A DNA stretch of 64,000 nucleotides from Coccinella septempunctata (GCF_907165205.1 NC_058194.1:27280856-27344855), one strand, 5' to 3'. Shown: positions 34,061-46,620, counted from the first letter of the stretch. The notes: generated from the sequence alone by a model not told the origin. Numbers and translations: made by a program.

Positions 34061-35133
34061 CGAGGATATATTGAAAAATTCTTAGCCTACTATAAACCAA
34101 ACAAAATTTCAATGTCAAAATATTTTATTACTCAACACATTCTCCTTTCAATTGGATATATTCATTACGAACCTGCAACGTTCCTAGACCTTAAAAAAAA
34201 ATGTTTCTTCTTGCTCTGCAAACCATGTTGCATGACAACATGAGATTTGTGTGCAGGGGTGTTGTCCTGCAAAACAAAACATCTTTGGATAGCTTTCCGC
34301 GTTTTTTCTCTTCAATTTTTTCCCGTAGAGTGGTCAGTAATGTCGAATAGTAATCTCCGGTTATTGTTCTACCCAAAAAATCAATCAATCAATCTTTTGG
34401 ACACGAGACTTTTTAGGTCTTGGAGAACCAGAGTGTCGCAATTCCATCGATTGTTGCTTTGTTTCTGGATCGTAGAAATGTACCCAAGTCTCATCCATAG
34501 TAACAATTGGATTTTAGAAGTCTACATCGTTTTCAAATCGAGCACAGATCGAACGCGATGCTTCTTGCACACTTTTCGTCAACATTCAAACATTCGGGCA
34601 TCCATTTTGCAGCAATTTTTCTCATGTCCAAATTGACGTGAATTACATGATGAACGCGTTCGTACGAAATATTCAGTGCTTCAGATATCCGTTTTACCCC
34701 AATTCGACGATCTGATAAAATCATGTCATGAACTGCATCGATATTTTCGGGGACTGACACAGAAATTGGCCTTCCCGATCGGTCATCATCTTCAATGGAA
34801 AATTTACCTCTTTTGAAGCTTGCACTCCAATTTTCCACGGTCGCATACGAAGGATATTGATCAACAAGGGTATTACGCATATCTAAATCTGCTTACCTCT
34901 TAAACCTTTTAAATACAGGTGCTTGATGATGGCTCGATACTCGAATTTTTCGATTTTCACAATTTCGGTGGACATTTTCTTTCTTCCAATTTATTGCGTA
35001 AATCTGGTTTACTTTTTTGACCTCAAACCTCACACTGACACTTCTAATGAGGTATTGTTCGTTGCTATGGTAACGCAATAGTTTTTTAATGCATGGAACT
35101 GGTCTAGGCTAACTATATATCAATACATCCTCG
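34061..35133 (-). mobile_element. Mariner copy 3, both ends present, internal deletions
   Basis: TA at 34059-34060 and 35134-35135 bracket CGAGGATATATTGA and TCAATACATCCTCG ends identical to copy 1. At 1073 bp it lacks about 220 bp of copy 1. Losses lie at about 34225-34235, where the segment coding YSPDLAPSDYHLF is missing, and near 34380-34400, before the FRVQKS region. The first catalytic Asp is retained (TMDETW, about 34490-34500). Confidence 0.9.
34533..34880 (-). pseudogene. Mariner transposase N-terminal fragment, copy 3
   Basis: 115 codons matching the DNA-binding half of the transposase (PSYATVENWSASFKRGKFS, DDDRSGRPISVSV). In this copy the GATCAATATCCTTCG junction keeps frame, which shows that copy 1 has lost one base there. 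Farther upstream, toward 34970, a stop separates this part from the expected start MSTEIV. The frame is lost after FDLCSI. Confidence 0.8.
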
Positions 35134-35135
35134 TA

Positions 35136-36900
35136 CCTATGTATGTAGTTGTTCAACCAGAGAAGAAACCGAGGAAGCTCAAAGTGAATTGTGTAGACGC
35201 TAGTTTTTGATTTCCTCTTCTTCAGATTTGAAGCAATGACATCAGTTCTTGGATTCCCTAATTCTGTTCATTCAAAACTTAAATATAGCTCATAATATCT
35301 TGTATCTATATCTATAGACTCAACTTATTTCCCTGTACGATAGTGACACACATTCTATTCAACATAGACAGACTAGAAGTTGGAAAAATACGCTAAGTTT
35401 TAACACACTGGTATCAGTTTCTCTGACTGCATCAACAAGTGACGTTAGTCACCGAACATTTTTATGTTAGTCGTCTATCAAATGATAAAGATACAATGAA
35501 AGGATTATATTATGAGAAATAGAAAACAATGAAAGGAATGTATCAGCATTGAATGAAAAATAATTGCAACAAATTGGAGATACCTACATTTCATCTGATA
35601 TCATAGTTCGAAATTGTTTATACGAGAAGGCGAAGGCTGATGCATTCGTCATCCTCAATACTGAGAATTTCCGCTGATAAAATTGTTATAAATTGAAACA
35701 TTCTATTTCGATTGAGAATCGAAATTTGTATGTATATTCATTGTTGGAGAAAAATGGTTTGATTCAGTCGAATCAATAGGAATTATAGTCGCTAGGATCT
35801 CGTTGTATGTGCCATGGAAATATGTAGTAACATTCTATCTGTGATGAAAAATGAAAGATAAAACTTATACTGAAAATAGCAATTGAGCAATAGTGAAATA
35901 AGCCGTACATATACAATAGAGAAACCACAAATGAGGACTGAATATTCATCTTAATCTCAAGATCCTACTTTCAAGAAGGAGAACGGAGAATGGACTAGTT
36001 CCATATATATTTATTTACAAATGAGGAAACTTTATTTGACCTCTCAATCCCGAGTTGCTACTTATCTCCCTAACCACCAAGAGGGCGAAGCAGATTCACT
36101 CGAAGGTATTTCGGATGCAAATGCCTTTGATTATCTCCTGTTGGAAAATTCTAATAGCTTTAAGTCAAGTCAGGAGGGGACTAGATCCCAATCTCGAGGC
36201 GGGATTGAATGAAAGGACCGAAAGATGTAGAAACGGAGTAGTCGTTCCTTTCACTGCGCGGTTATAAATGGATTGCGGGATTTTTTCGAGGTAGTGGCTC
36301 ATCGAACGTATTCACTTTTGTTTGATCTGGGGGAATCATTCATGAAGTTTGCTTAAACATCTTATTCTTGAATGATTCGATCGATTTGGGGATATATTGG
36401 GTGAGGCACAGCTTCGAAGGGCTGTGATGAGGCAGGTTGGCGTGGAAGGGCTCTTCGTGTTCCTTAGGGTCTGTATTTTTTCGTCGTACGTGCGTTTTAT
36501 GATGATAACCGTCTTGTGATCACAACGCAGCGGGCGTTTCAGTGTCACTTCTTCATTCCTGTCAACGTTTCTGTCCTCTCTTCAAACACAATGGAAACTT
36601 GGGCTCGCCAACCTGAGGAAAAAGGAACTGCACTTACCTACTGTGACAGTTAGGTGTGCTGTGTCCCAATTCGGAGTGATAGGCCGTGATTTACCGTCAC
36701 AGTTACTTCTCAGCTTCACGTTTCACCCACCTGAAGATGCTATTGTGATTGCGAAACACGTGTCGTGGTTTAAAAACTCATTTTGTGCAAATCGTGTAAA
36801 CTGTTTCAAGTTATATTTGCTATTGATTGGAATAAATGAAACTCTTCAATGAGACTGTAAATTGTTATTTTGAAAAACAGCCAAACGTTGCAATAGATGA
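35136..36900. other. No gene supported
   Basis: AT-rich to 36,000, then mixed. The ~45-bp module is at about 36724-36770 on the plus strand (CACCCACCTGAAGATGCT, then GCGAAACACGTGTCGTGG). Short ORFs at 36021-36852 show no motif. Confidence 0.3.
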
Positions 36901-36916
36901 TAAAGAGTGATATCAT

Positions 36917-38230
36917 TCATTGCTGTATCCCGTTACCGAGAATAAACCTACAAAAAGATTGAAAAAAAAAATCAGTGCTATCAAACCCTAATTTCCTAGG
37001 GCTACTTGCGACTGTATGCCATTCTATGAGTGAAGAGACCCAACCGTGACCTACAGATCACACTCCGGCCATGGATCAGATCTGGTCGCCGCTGTATTCT
37101 TCTCGAGTCTCCATTATAACTGTGGACCAAAGATATCCACTGTGATCCGCCTAATGCCAGTTGTTCCAGTTATGATTGGCATCAACTGATTTTATGGATT
37201 GATGCAGTATATCCTTAAACCTTAAACTGGCCTCCTGGTTTCCGAGCTCCCTCTATGAATTCGCCATACAGATCTATTTTCGGATGTTTTGTGTCTTGCA
37301 TCCTCAGAATGTGGCCGCTCCATCTGAGTCGGGCTCTCGTTACTTGAGTATCAATTGTTATACAACTCGCGCGCTGCAAGACTACTGCATTTGAAACTTT
37401 TTGAAACCATATGATGTGCATTATTTGTATTAGATGACGTTGTTGGGTTTGTTCAAGCTGTTTAATGTGTCGCCTGTAGGCAGTCCAGTTTTCGCTTCTG
37501 TAAAGAAGCGTTGGGAGGACCACTGCTTTATAAACAGCTGTCTTGGTCTACAGACTGTGGTCGTGATTTTGAAACACTCTGACCTTTAGCTTCCAGAATG
37601 CCCGTGATGCCGAATTGATACGGTTGTGTATTGCCGTGTCCAGGTTAGCCCTAGTATTTATGAAGCTTCCCAAGTATTTGAATTGCTCGACCTGTTCTAG
37701 AGTTTCATCCTCTAGGCTGATATCTGTTTGAAGGCTTTCTGGAGGACTAACCAGGATTTTGGTTTTGTCAATATTGAGTCTAAGGCCCAAAGCTTCGTAT
37801 ATATATTTATAGGTTCCCAACATTATCTGTAGATCCTCTGAGCTGCTAGCGATAAGTGCGCAGTCGCCTGCATATTGAAGTTCCGTGATGAACTTGGTAC
37901 GGGTTTTTGCTCTGAGGCGCTTCAGGTTAAACAGACCCCTATCTAATCTGAATCTAATGCCAACACCTCTTACAGGCACACTCATTTCAGCAATTATCGA
38001 TTCAGCTATGGCGAAAATATTGAATAGTAGGGGCGCTAATACGCAGGCTTGTTTTATTCCAGAGTTGGTTAAGAAATGGTCGGTTGTAGAGCCATTATGC
38101 TGTATTCTAGCGGTGTTGTTGATATGGAAGCTTTTACACACGGCTAAGAATGTTTCGGGTACTCCAAGGCGTCCCATGATTTTCCACAGCGCTTTTCGAT
38201 TCACCGAGTAGAAGGCCTTACTTAAATTGG
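36917..38230 (-). mobile_element. LINE-like retrotransposon, copy C, with 16-bp target duplication
   Basis: TAAAGAGTGATATCAT occurs immediately before (36901-36916) and after (38231-38246) the element, a perfect 16-bp target-site duplication. The 3' tail (TCATTCATTGCTGTATCCCG on the plus strand) is at 36917. The element is 5'-truncated at 38230, inside the RT domain. The intact duplication marks a relatively recent target-primed insertion. The body matches copies A, B and D. Confidence 0.92.
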
Positions 38231-38246
38231 TAAAGAGTGATATCAT
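37215..38246 (-). pseudogene. LINE reverse transcriptase, copy C (YAGD, one nonsense codon)
   Basis: Two open parts in the same frame (38246-37548 and 37523-37215) are separated by an in-frame TAG after QNHDHSL. Copies A and B have AAG there. The translation covers LSKAFYSVNRKALWKIMGRL, GIKQACVLAPLLFNIF and the palm box YAGD (residues 125-128). The middle position of the catalytic pair is therefore Gly. The first codons of the ORF lie in the target duplication and are not part of the element. Inactive on two counts. Confidence 0.88.
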
Positions 38247-39219
38247 GCTCTAGTGAGTTAATGAAAAAGCTTGGTGAAGAACTCTTTCATACCATCGCAG
38301 GTGTCTATTAAAGCTTGAAATGGTGTATGTGAATATAGTAGCAGAATATACAATTCCTCACTGGAATTTACGGAGGTCTTTTTCAACTTATCCAAACCAA
38401 ATTTAAATTTATTTCCTTCCTATTGAAACTCACAATATCGGACGTAGGGCGAATTCGATGGTCACAAAGAGTACATCAGCCGAGATTCCTGTCACACATA
38501 CATCTAACTTCCAAATCACCATCCCCTTTGAATCTGAATCGTCCCACAGATCCCTCCCGCTAGCGTCAGACCACACTCGAATCTATCCCCGATCTCCCTT
38601 TTGTATTCAATATCTCATGCTACATTACCTATTCCAATTTTAGCGAAGAGGCAATAAAGGTGATGCTGGAAATATCCCCATTGTTGCGCAATCCGGTCCA
38701 TATTGTGGGACGAATCTTAAGAAGAGCCACTTTGGCTGGTGCACATTATCATGCAAATTCTCATTCTTACATTTGCCCCGTGTTTTCGTAGACAACTCGG
38801 TGTTGCGGCGGAGCTACCGCATAATGACGCTTTTACTTGTCCCCGGTCGGTAGTATTCGTCTTTTGGATCATTTCGTCTACTTATTCATGTACTCCGTTC
38901 GTTGTGGCTGAGTTTTGCGAAACGAGGTGTTCATTATTCATTGCCGACTTCATTTCGGTTCACTTTGCTTCGATAAGGGGTGGGCTGTACGTCATGGGTT
39001 TACGGTTGGAGAAAACATGATGTGGGGTTGCGCCTTTATCGTTCAATGCGATATATTAGTCATTCTCACGTATGATTCGAATCATACCAGTGGGAAACGA
39101 ATATTTCGTAGCAGACGAACTCTACACTTTCTGACATAAAGAATGGCGGAATTCGTCATTTTATATGGGATTGGACAATTTAAGACAGAAATATAACAAT
39201 TTGAACATCGATAAGTTTG
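38247..39219. other. No gene supported; GC-richer island
   Basis: A GC-richer stretch at about 38,730-39,050 includes an octamer-like ATGCAAAT (about 38752-38759) and overlapping plus ORFs of 74-93 codons with no domain. Possibly regulatory. Confidence 0.3.
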
Positions 39220-39905
39220 ACTCAATTCACTTTTATGCACTCGGATAGCCATGAAATAATTTTCTTAAGTTTTTGTAACTAGAACAGAGTAAGGTTGGCA
39301 CTTATGAAATGTCGTTAATGCAACGACGTTGCCACAACTTATACTAATCAATATTACAATAATGCCGAAAGTTATTGAAAAAGAGAGAAGACAGAGTAAC
39401 AGGAAGTGCTATCAGACGGTGACCAATATATTCAAAATAGGTAAAGTCATATTATGTCTCATCTGAATCTACATAAACGATTTATATTCAAGCTGAATGT
39501 TTCCACAATTAGAAAGATTGTGAATGACAGAGAGAGTGGATGACTAAGAGACCCAAAGAGTTGGTGGCATTTGAGGATTTTTAGAAAAGACCCTTAACAG
39601 CCTAAAATATGAGCCAATTATCAATTTATGTGGAATTCTTGTTTGAAGATGAAGTTCCTCTTGCCCTAGAAACTCCCTTTAACTATTTTGATTATTAATG
39701 CAAGATGGTTTTTGTTGAATAATTCTTGTGATTATCCATTAATTCCTCTGAGATACCCACTCTCTATCACTGCATCAGATTTATTTAATCTTTGGGTTGA
39801 TTTGTTCTTAATTCAACAACTGGTGTAACGTCTTCAACCTTTAGCCAAAGCAGTTAACCGACATTAATTCTCCTCAAGCAACGGCATGTTATGTGTCAAT
39901 AATTC
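39220..39905 (+). mobile_element. 1.2-kb TA-flanked element, partial copy 3
   Basis: Matches the left and middle of the 59733-60935 copy in the same orientation. It starts near CTCAATTCACTTTTATG and the GCCATGAAATAATTTTCT block and ends near CTCCTCAAGC. Here the helix-turn-helix frame begins MPKVIEKERRQSNRKCYQ and reaches a donor-like GTAAAG. After an AT-rich 60 bp, AG is followed by LNVSTIRKIVN. No right terminal repeat. Confidence 0.7.
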
Positions 39906-39980
39906 AATTTTCTTCCATAGCAAAAATAAATGTATTTAAAAACTGAAAATCTAAACTTTTGTCCTTTCCATGCAGACAAC

Positions 39981-40750
39981 TATATTCCATTCATTTTTAT
40001 TTTAGCACTCGGTTGGCCATGGAAATTTGACACATTTCACTCTGTATAGTACGAAAATGTGGGGTTATGAAGGTTGTAAAAACATTTTTAGGTTTCAAAT
40101 CAACGGCTATGTTGCCCGTTCTACGTAAAAGTTTCTGTTATTACGTATTTTATCACAATATCGAATCTCTTCGGAAAATATGTGACGAACACAATTGAAG
40201 TTTATACAAACTGATTGAAGGCATACCAAATCCAGTTATTTGCATGGAAAATACAAGAGATCAGCATAATATCATAATATGCACTATCTTAAGGAGAGTT
40301 AATGTTCGTTATCTTCGTTGGCTTCGTTGAAGACGATACATCAGTTCAAAAATATTAACCCGAAGATGAAATGTATATGATGCAGTGGTTGGGAATGGGT
40401 ATCTCCCGAAGGAATTAACAGATCATTACAAGAATGTTGAATTGTACAACAAAAATCATCTTGCATCAAAAAAAGTGGAAGGAATTAAAGGAGGTTTCAA
40501 GTCAAGATGAACTTCACCTTTGAACAAAATTTCACATGAATTAACAGGACAACTGGCGCGTATTTGTGGTTGTTCATCTTAATACATTGATATAATAATA
40601 ATAATTAGATATTTATTGGTACCTTAAGACATTTACAATACATAGGAGTAGTCATATGAAAAATAGAAATATCAATTTTCGGGTACTTATTCCACTATGA
40701 CATTCATCGAAATCCTGTAGTAAACTTTTCGCATAGTTAGTTAGAAATAT
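39981..40750 (-). mobile_element. 1.2-kb TA-flanked element, partial copy 4
   Basis: Starts TATATTCCATTCATTTT with the GTTGGCCATGG block, like copy 1, and is collinear with copy 1 to about 40750. The other end is lost. It lies head-on to copy 3, so 39.2-40.8 kb is an inverted pair of incomplete copies. Confidence 0.7.
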
Positions 40751-42690
40751 TCAGCTTCCAATAGGATAAAAGCAAAGGGTTTGAACACTATCCAAACATA
40801 AAGAATTGGTTCCTAAAATATAACACGAGTTTTTGCTCATCAGGATTATTTTCTTCGGCAGGAAGAAAGAGTAGATGCTCACCATGGTTTTGGTCGTATT
40901 TGACGACTTCTCCTTCATTTGATAAAAATTTTCGGGAACATTGTTCCTTCTGGATTTACGATAAAACAGGATAGAAGAGCCGAAAGCCATAAATATAGTT
41001 TTCCCCGAGATTTAATTCTGATCCAACACAAATTCCATTAAATATATCAATTCGGTATTTCAGTGCACCACTGAGTAGAGATCCGAATTTGCATTTTCGT
41101 TATGACAAATGGAAATCGCAATATTTCCTTGAATATACAACTATCTCCCATGCCGAGATCCTGCATGGAACATGTAAACATGACGTATAAATGGTTCCAG
41201 TTTATTTATTTATATCTTGCCTTATTTTTTTGTTTTCTGTACAGTTATAAATCTCACGGAAAGGAGACGCGGGTAACTAGCGGTGCCCTTGTAAGCTAAG
41301 ATATATGTCCTGGCGATAGCAGGACATCTTGTATTGATTCAAGTTAAAAGCTTCGTTTTCTCCTTTCGTCCTGAAGAGAACCACTCACGACAAGCTGAAT
41401 TAAGGGTGGACAGGATAAAGGTGCTGATGTATCCTTTGTGTTTAATAGACGGAAAACATCTCCTATTTTCCACGAAAATGTTGTTTCTGGCTTCTGTCTA
41501 ATTGATTATTGAAACTTAATCACTGTCTACGATGCCCAGGGAGCTCCTTTGTTTTTGTCTTCTGTGCAGCATCCGTCTTAGATAACGTTTCTTAAATTGG
41601 GAAGTCGGTCTGAGTTTTTATTATGTGTGTGTTCATCTCGGGATAGGCTCAGGGATACAGTTAGATAAATTGAGAAATCTCAAGTAATTTTGTTTATTTC
41701 GAGAGTCGAACTATAGAAAGAGTTTCAGGAGAAAGAAAAAACTGTAAAAGGGATCTTCCTAGACTGGAACAATCCAGAAAGTTTCTTGAAAACTAAAAGA
41801 GATCAAAGAGGTATTTCGATCTTGGCAAGGATATGCTTCACCTCCTTGAGTCCTTAATGAATTTCCTTACCTTTCCTTGATCGTATAGGGTGCATGAGAA
41901 ACTCCTCAGTTATACTTACATGAAAAGTTCTCTACAAGAAAGATCTCAACATGATGAATTCGTTAAGAAATAAAATGGTAAAAAAATAATTCATCGTCAT
42001 TTATGGGTTGACAATCAATGGTGCATATTGTACCCTCATTTTTATTTGAAGGCCCTTCTGAATAAAAAAACCCACGACCGGAGGGTTCTCGCTGCTCGGA
42101 AGTAACTGGGGAATCAGTCGTTAAACTTTATTCAGAATCACCTAGTTCATACTTTCCGAATTGCAGATTCAGCAATAATCAAGCGAATAACTATCGTCCA
42201 GTGGTCAAGGGACGGCATGAAATAAAACAATTCGATCGAAATATACCGACAAAATGCAATCCATGTAGAGTCTGTGAAAAAAGGGGAGCTTCCGCGGAAT
42301 GGTTGGTCACTAGAAACGGTTATTCGGCTATTACACCGTTCTTCGGATATCAAAACGTTCTATTCGCACTTTACTATTGCAATGGCCTGGCCATTACATA
42401 AACTAACCTTCGGTGGCCAATATAAGTCGATATCGAGTCGAAAACAGGGGGGTATTGGGCAGGAAATTCATCGTTCCATCACATTATTATGTTGCAACTC
42501 TTTGCTGACTGATTCGAGGAGGAGTTAAGGCTCCAAGCCAATGGGTTATCCAGTCTGGCTCAAGGCTATTCTTAGAAAAACTTTTGAGGAACGTTCTCGT
42601 ACATTACTGGAACTAGGAATCAATTTTTTTCAATATATTTGTTGCAGATTCTATCCACTGACTCTTAAACATAAGTGATGGAGATAAAAC
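40751..42690. other. No gene supported
   Basis: AT-rich sequence. The small repeat shared with 18154-18215 is at about 40862-40925. ORFs of up to 84 codons (42147-42528) overlap on both strands without motifs. Confidence 0.3.
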
Positions 42691-42699
42691 TGAGTTATT

Positions 42700-44335
42700 A
42701 TGGTTAAAAGGCAGATTAGCGAAGCTGAACAACTGTTAAATGACTTGAAAGGTTTCATATACAAAAACTGGAACTACGGTCAATCAATGAGAGCCCTCCT
42801 GAAGGTATGGATTCGGTAATGCAGTAATGCTGTTCACAAAGCAGTGGTCCTCCCAACAGGCGACATATTATACAACTGGAACCAATACAACAACGTCATC
42901 TAAGACGAATAATGCACATCAGATGGTTCTACAAAGTTTCAAATGCATAAGTCTTGCAGCGCGCGAGTTGTACAACAATTGAGACTCAAGTAACGAGGGC
43001 CCGACTCAGATGAATCGTCCACACTCTGAGGATGCAAGACACAAGACTCCCCAAAACAGCTCTGCATGGCGAATTCACAGAGGGAGCTCGGAAACCAGGA
43101 GGCCAGTATAAGCGGTTTAAGGATATACTGCATCAATCCCTAAAATCAGACCATGCCAATTATAACTAGAAACAACTAGCGTAGACAGATCACAGTGGAG
43201 GTCTTTGGTCCACAGTTATAATGAAGACTCGAGAAGAATACAGCGGTGGCCAGATCTGGTTGGTGACTATCTATTCCCGGGGTGTGGAAGGATCTGTAGG
43301 TCACGGTTGGGTCTCTTCAGTCACAGAAGGGCACACTTGCAAGTAGCCCTAAGAAATTATAAGTTTGATCGCACCGATAGTTTGTGTTTTTGTAGATTCA
43401 TTCTCGGTAAGGGGATACAGCAATGATACTGCACTGTAGCAGTCACATTCCGCATCCGCGATGCATCACCGGAACTATACCTTGACTATCATATTCCTCC
43501 TAAGAACTGTGATACTGCAAAAGAGTCCTGGTCTGAGGACCACGACTACATAAGATCAGCGAAGCTGGACAACTGTAAAATGACTTGAAAGGTTCCATTG
43601 CCAAACTGGAGGTACTGATAATCAATGAGAGCCGTCTTAACTATCATAATCCTTTAAAGAATTGCGCTACTCCAAAAGTGTTGTGGTCTAAGAACCACGA
43701 CTACATAAGATTAGCGAAGCTGGACCAGTGTAAAATAACTTGAAGGGTCCCATTGCCATAAACTGGAGGTGCTGATAATCAATGAGAGCCCTCTTAACTA
43801 TCATAATCCTCTCAAGGTCTGCGCTACTCCAAAAGTGTTGTGGTCTAAGAACCACGACTACATAAGATTAGCGAAGCTGGACCAGTGAAAAATAACTTGA
43901 AGGGTCCCATTGCCATAAACTGGAGGTGCTGATAATCAATGAGAGCCCTCTTAACTATCATAATCCTCTCAAGAACTGCGCTACACCAAAAGAGTTGTGG
44001 TCTAAGAACCACGACTACATAAGATTAGCGGAGCTGGGCAACTGTAAAATGACTTGGAAGGTCCCATTGCCAAAGAATGGAGGTGCTGATAATCAATGAG
44101 AGCCCTCTTAACTATCATAATCCTCTTAAGAACTGCGCTACACCAAAAGTGTTGTGGTCTAAGAACCACGACTACATAAGATTAGCGAAGCTGGACAACT
44201 GTAAAATGACTTGAAAGGTTCCATTGCCATAAACTGGAGGTGCTGATAATAATCAATAAGAGTCCTCTTAACTATCATATTCCTTCAAAAGAGTCTTGGT
44301 CCAAGGACCACAGCTACATAAGTGTAGCTTTGAGT
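42700..44335. repeat. 157-bp satellite array interrupted by a LINE fragment
   Basis: The motif CACGACTACATAAG, or a close variant, recurs at 43541, 43696, 43853, 44010, 44167 and 44309. Spacing is 155, 157, 157, 157 and 142 bp. Each unit also carries TAGCGAAGCTGGACAACTG and AATCAATGAGAGCCCTC. A diverged unit part at about 42708-42800, before LINE copy D, shows that the array once extended left. Within the unit GTGGTCTAAGAACCAC can form a 5-bp stem with a 6-base loop. Confidence 0.88.
42831..43428 (+). mobile_element. LINE-like retrotransposon, copy D, 3' fragment
   Basis: Begins near the segment VHKAVVLPT and lacks everything upstream. It includes the TQQRHLRRIMHIRW-like block, a stop in place of Glu after SNA (TAA), and a finger relic GRICRSRLGLFSHRRAH with its first Cys pair altered (FPGC instead of CPEC). 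It ends GGGGATACAGCAATGA. It lies inside the 157-bp satellite. No clear target duplication. Confidence 0.82.
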
Positions 44336-45015
44336 TGAAAGATGAATGATTTTTCAGACTTTCGAAGGTGGCAATTGCCCGTAGTCATTCATTAGTCGAT
44401 CGCTTTCTGGAGAGAACCATCGAACCCCATCTCCCCCCTTATTTCCTCCTGCTCACGTCAAACACACCGATGCAAAGCGCCGTTAAACTCTCATTAGACG
44501 TGTGCCGGTCCCACGCAACCCTTTTTAATTAAAACGAAGGAATTCGAACTCCTGACCGCCCGCATAAAAAGTCCATCGACAAAGGAGGTAAAAAAGCGAT
44601 AGACGAATCGGAAGAGAGAGGGTAGACGACGGTCGCACATGTTAAATTCAATTCCGGGCCGCACCTGTTAACTTTGCGGAATTGAATCTGTTCTAACCCT
44701 CGTTAATTGTCTGGCGCAAGGAGAGAAATCATTATCTGAAAAGTGGGTTTAGGGCGGCGTGATCTGGCGGGCCGCAAGTCAGACCGGCGGCACCTTCGTT
44801 TCGACCTTTTACCCGGACCGTGATGCCTATCCGACCAACTTTCTCGGTTATTGCTGCGAATTCCCGATTTTCACGTCCAACTATTCGTTACGATTTGGCG
44901 AGGGGGTCGTGTGACACGGATTAAATCCATCGGACGCGTTCTCGATCTTCCTGCGAACACGAATTATGTCTACTTGCGAAACTGAGAAAGCTTAGAGGGC
45001 CACATACTCGAAATA
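44336..45015. other. GC-richer stretch, no gene recognised
   Basis: Between the satellite and the minisatellite module, about 44,400-44,960 is GC-richer (CGGGCCGCACCTG, GGCGGGCCGCAAG) with no long ORF. Possibly regulatory, but no site is claimed. Confidence 0.35.
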
Positions 45016-45019
45016 TGTA

Positions 45020-46620
45020 TTTAATTCCGAATTCTGAGATACAGTCAAAATTCTGAGATACTAGTCAGAATGCTAAGACACAAGTCAGAATTATGAGACA
45101 CAAGTCGGAATTTTGCGGAGTTCTGAGATACCAGTCAGAATTCTAAGGTTTATCCAAGAATTCCGATGCGAAAGTCAGAATCATGAGATACAAGGCGGAA
45201 ATTCTGAGACACAAGTCGAAATTGTGGAAAAGAATTAAGAATTCTGAGATTCAAGTTAAAATTTTTATGAAGTCGGAATTCTGAGAAAACAGGCAGAATC
45301 CTGAGTTACAAGGCAGAATTATTCTGTGATACCAAGTAGAATTCTGACATACCAAGCAGACTTCTGAGAAACCAGGCAGAATTCTGATATATCAGGTAGA
45401 ATTCTGAGATACCAGGCAGAATTCTGAGATACTGGGCAGAATTCTGAGAAACAAGTAGGAATTTTGCGATATAAGTCGGAATTCTGAGATACCAGTCAGA
45501 ATCCTGAGTTACAAGGCAGAATTATTCTGTGATACCAAGCAGAAATTTGAGATACCAAGCAGACTTCTGAGATACCAGGCAGAATTCTGATATACCAGGC
45601 AGAAGTCTGAGATACCGGGCAGAATTCTGAGATACCGGTCAGAATTCTAAGAAACAAGCCAGAATTTTGCGATACAAGTCGGAATTCTAAGCTACCGGTC
45701 AGAATTCTAAGGTTTCGATATGAAAGTCATGAGACAAAAGGCGGAAATTCTGAGACACTAGTCGAAATTCTGGAAAATGAGTAAGAATTCTGAGATTCGA
45801 GTTAAAATTTTTATAACGTCGAAAATCTGAGATAACAGGCAGAATCCTGAGTTACAAGGCAGAATTATTCTGTGACAACAAGCAGAATTTTGAGATATCA
45901 AGCAGACTTCTGAGATTTCAGGAAGAACTCTGATATACCAGGCAGTATTCTGAGATACCAGGCAGAATTCTGACATACTAGGCAGACTTCTGAGATACCA
46001 GGCAGAATTCTGAGATGGAAGACAGAATTCTGAGATACCAGGCAGAGTTCCGAGTACCAAGTAGAATTCTGAGATACAAGGCAGAATTCTGAGCTATCAT
46101 GCAGAACTCTGAGTTGCAAGTAGGAATTTCGAGCTACAAGTCAGAATTCTGACTATTATATTTTCAAGATACAGGCGAGGGTTTGAGAATCAATTAGTGA
46201 TAAGACATTTAAATTCCTCCATTGGATCAGTGAGAGTGTAGTTTGGAGTATTTTGGATGAACTTATTAGATTCTATTCTGCACGTGGCTTCTGATAGGGT
46301 GAAATTATGCTCAGACATAGTTTAGGTCACTGTTCATGAGAACGATTAAAATTAAGCTCTAACTGCAACACGTCTATTCCAGCATTCAAACTTGTATCTC
46401 AGAAATCCGAGTTGCATCTCAGAATTCCGACTTTTATCTCAGAATTGAAATTTTGAAGTCCCAATTCTGACTTGTACTTCAGAATTCTGACTTGTACTTC
46501 AGAATTCTGACTTGTACTTCAGAATTCTGACTTGTACTTCATTCAGAATTCTGACTTGTACTTCAGAATTCTGACTTGTACTTCAGAATTCTGACTTGTA
46601 CTTCAGAATTCTGACTTGAA
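45020..46620. mobile_element. Foldback-like module 1 with minisatellite arms
   Basis: The left arm (about 45020-46160) is a ~20-bp minisatellite with consensus near CAGAATTCTGAGATACCAGG. The right arm (about 46390-46620) is the same repeat in reverse complement (TCAGAATTCTGACTTGTACT). The core TCAGAATTCTGA is itself a 12-bp palindrome. About 230 bp of non-repetitive sequence separates the arms and is distantly similar to the spacer of the second module. Arms of inverted tandem subrepeats are the hallmark of Drosophila Foldback elements. No transposase was seen here. The left arm also has a higher-order period of 546 bp (AAATTCTGAGACAC at 45199 and 45745). Confidence 0.7.

Noticed and set aside
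45758..46119. Minus-strand ORFs with a repeated FCLVSQNSAWYLRIL-like peptide
   Set aside because: They are translations of the 20-bp minisatellite (three monomers make 60 bp, an in-frame period) and have no start context, splice signals or conservation beyond the repeat.
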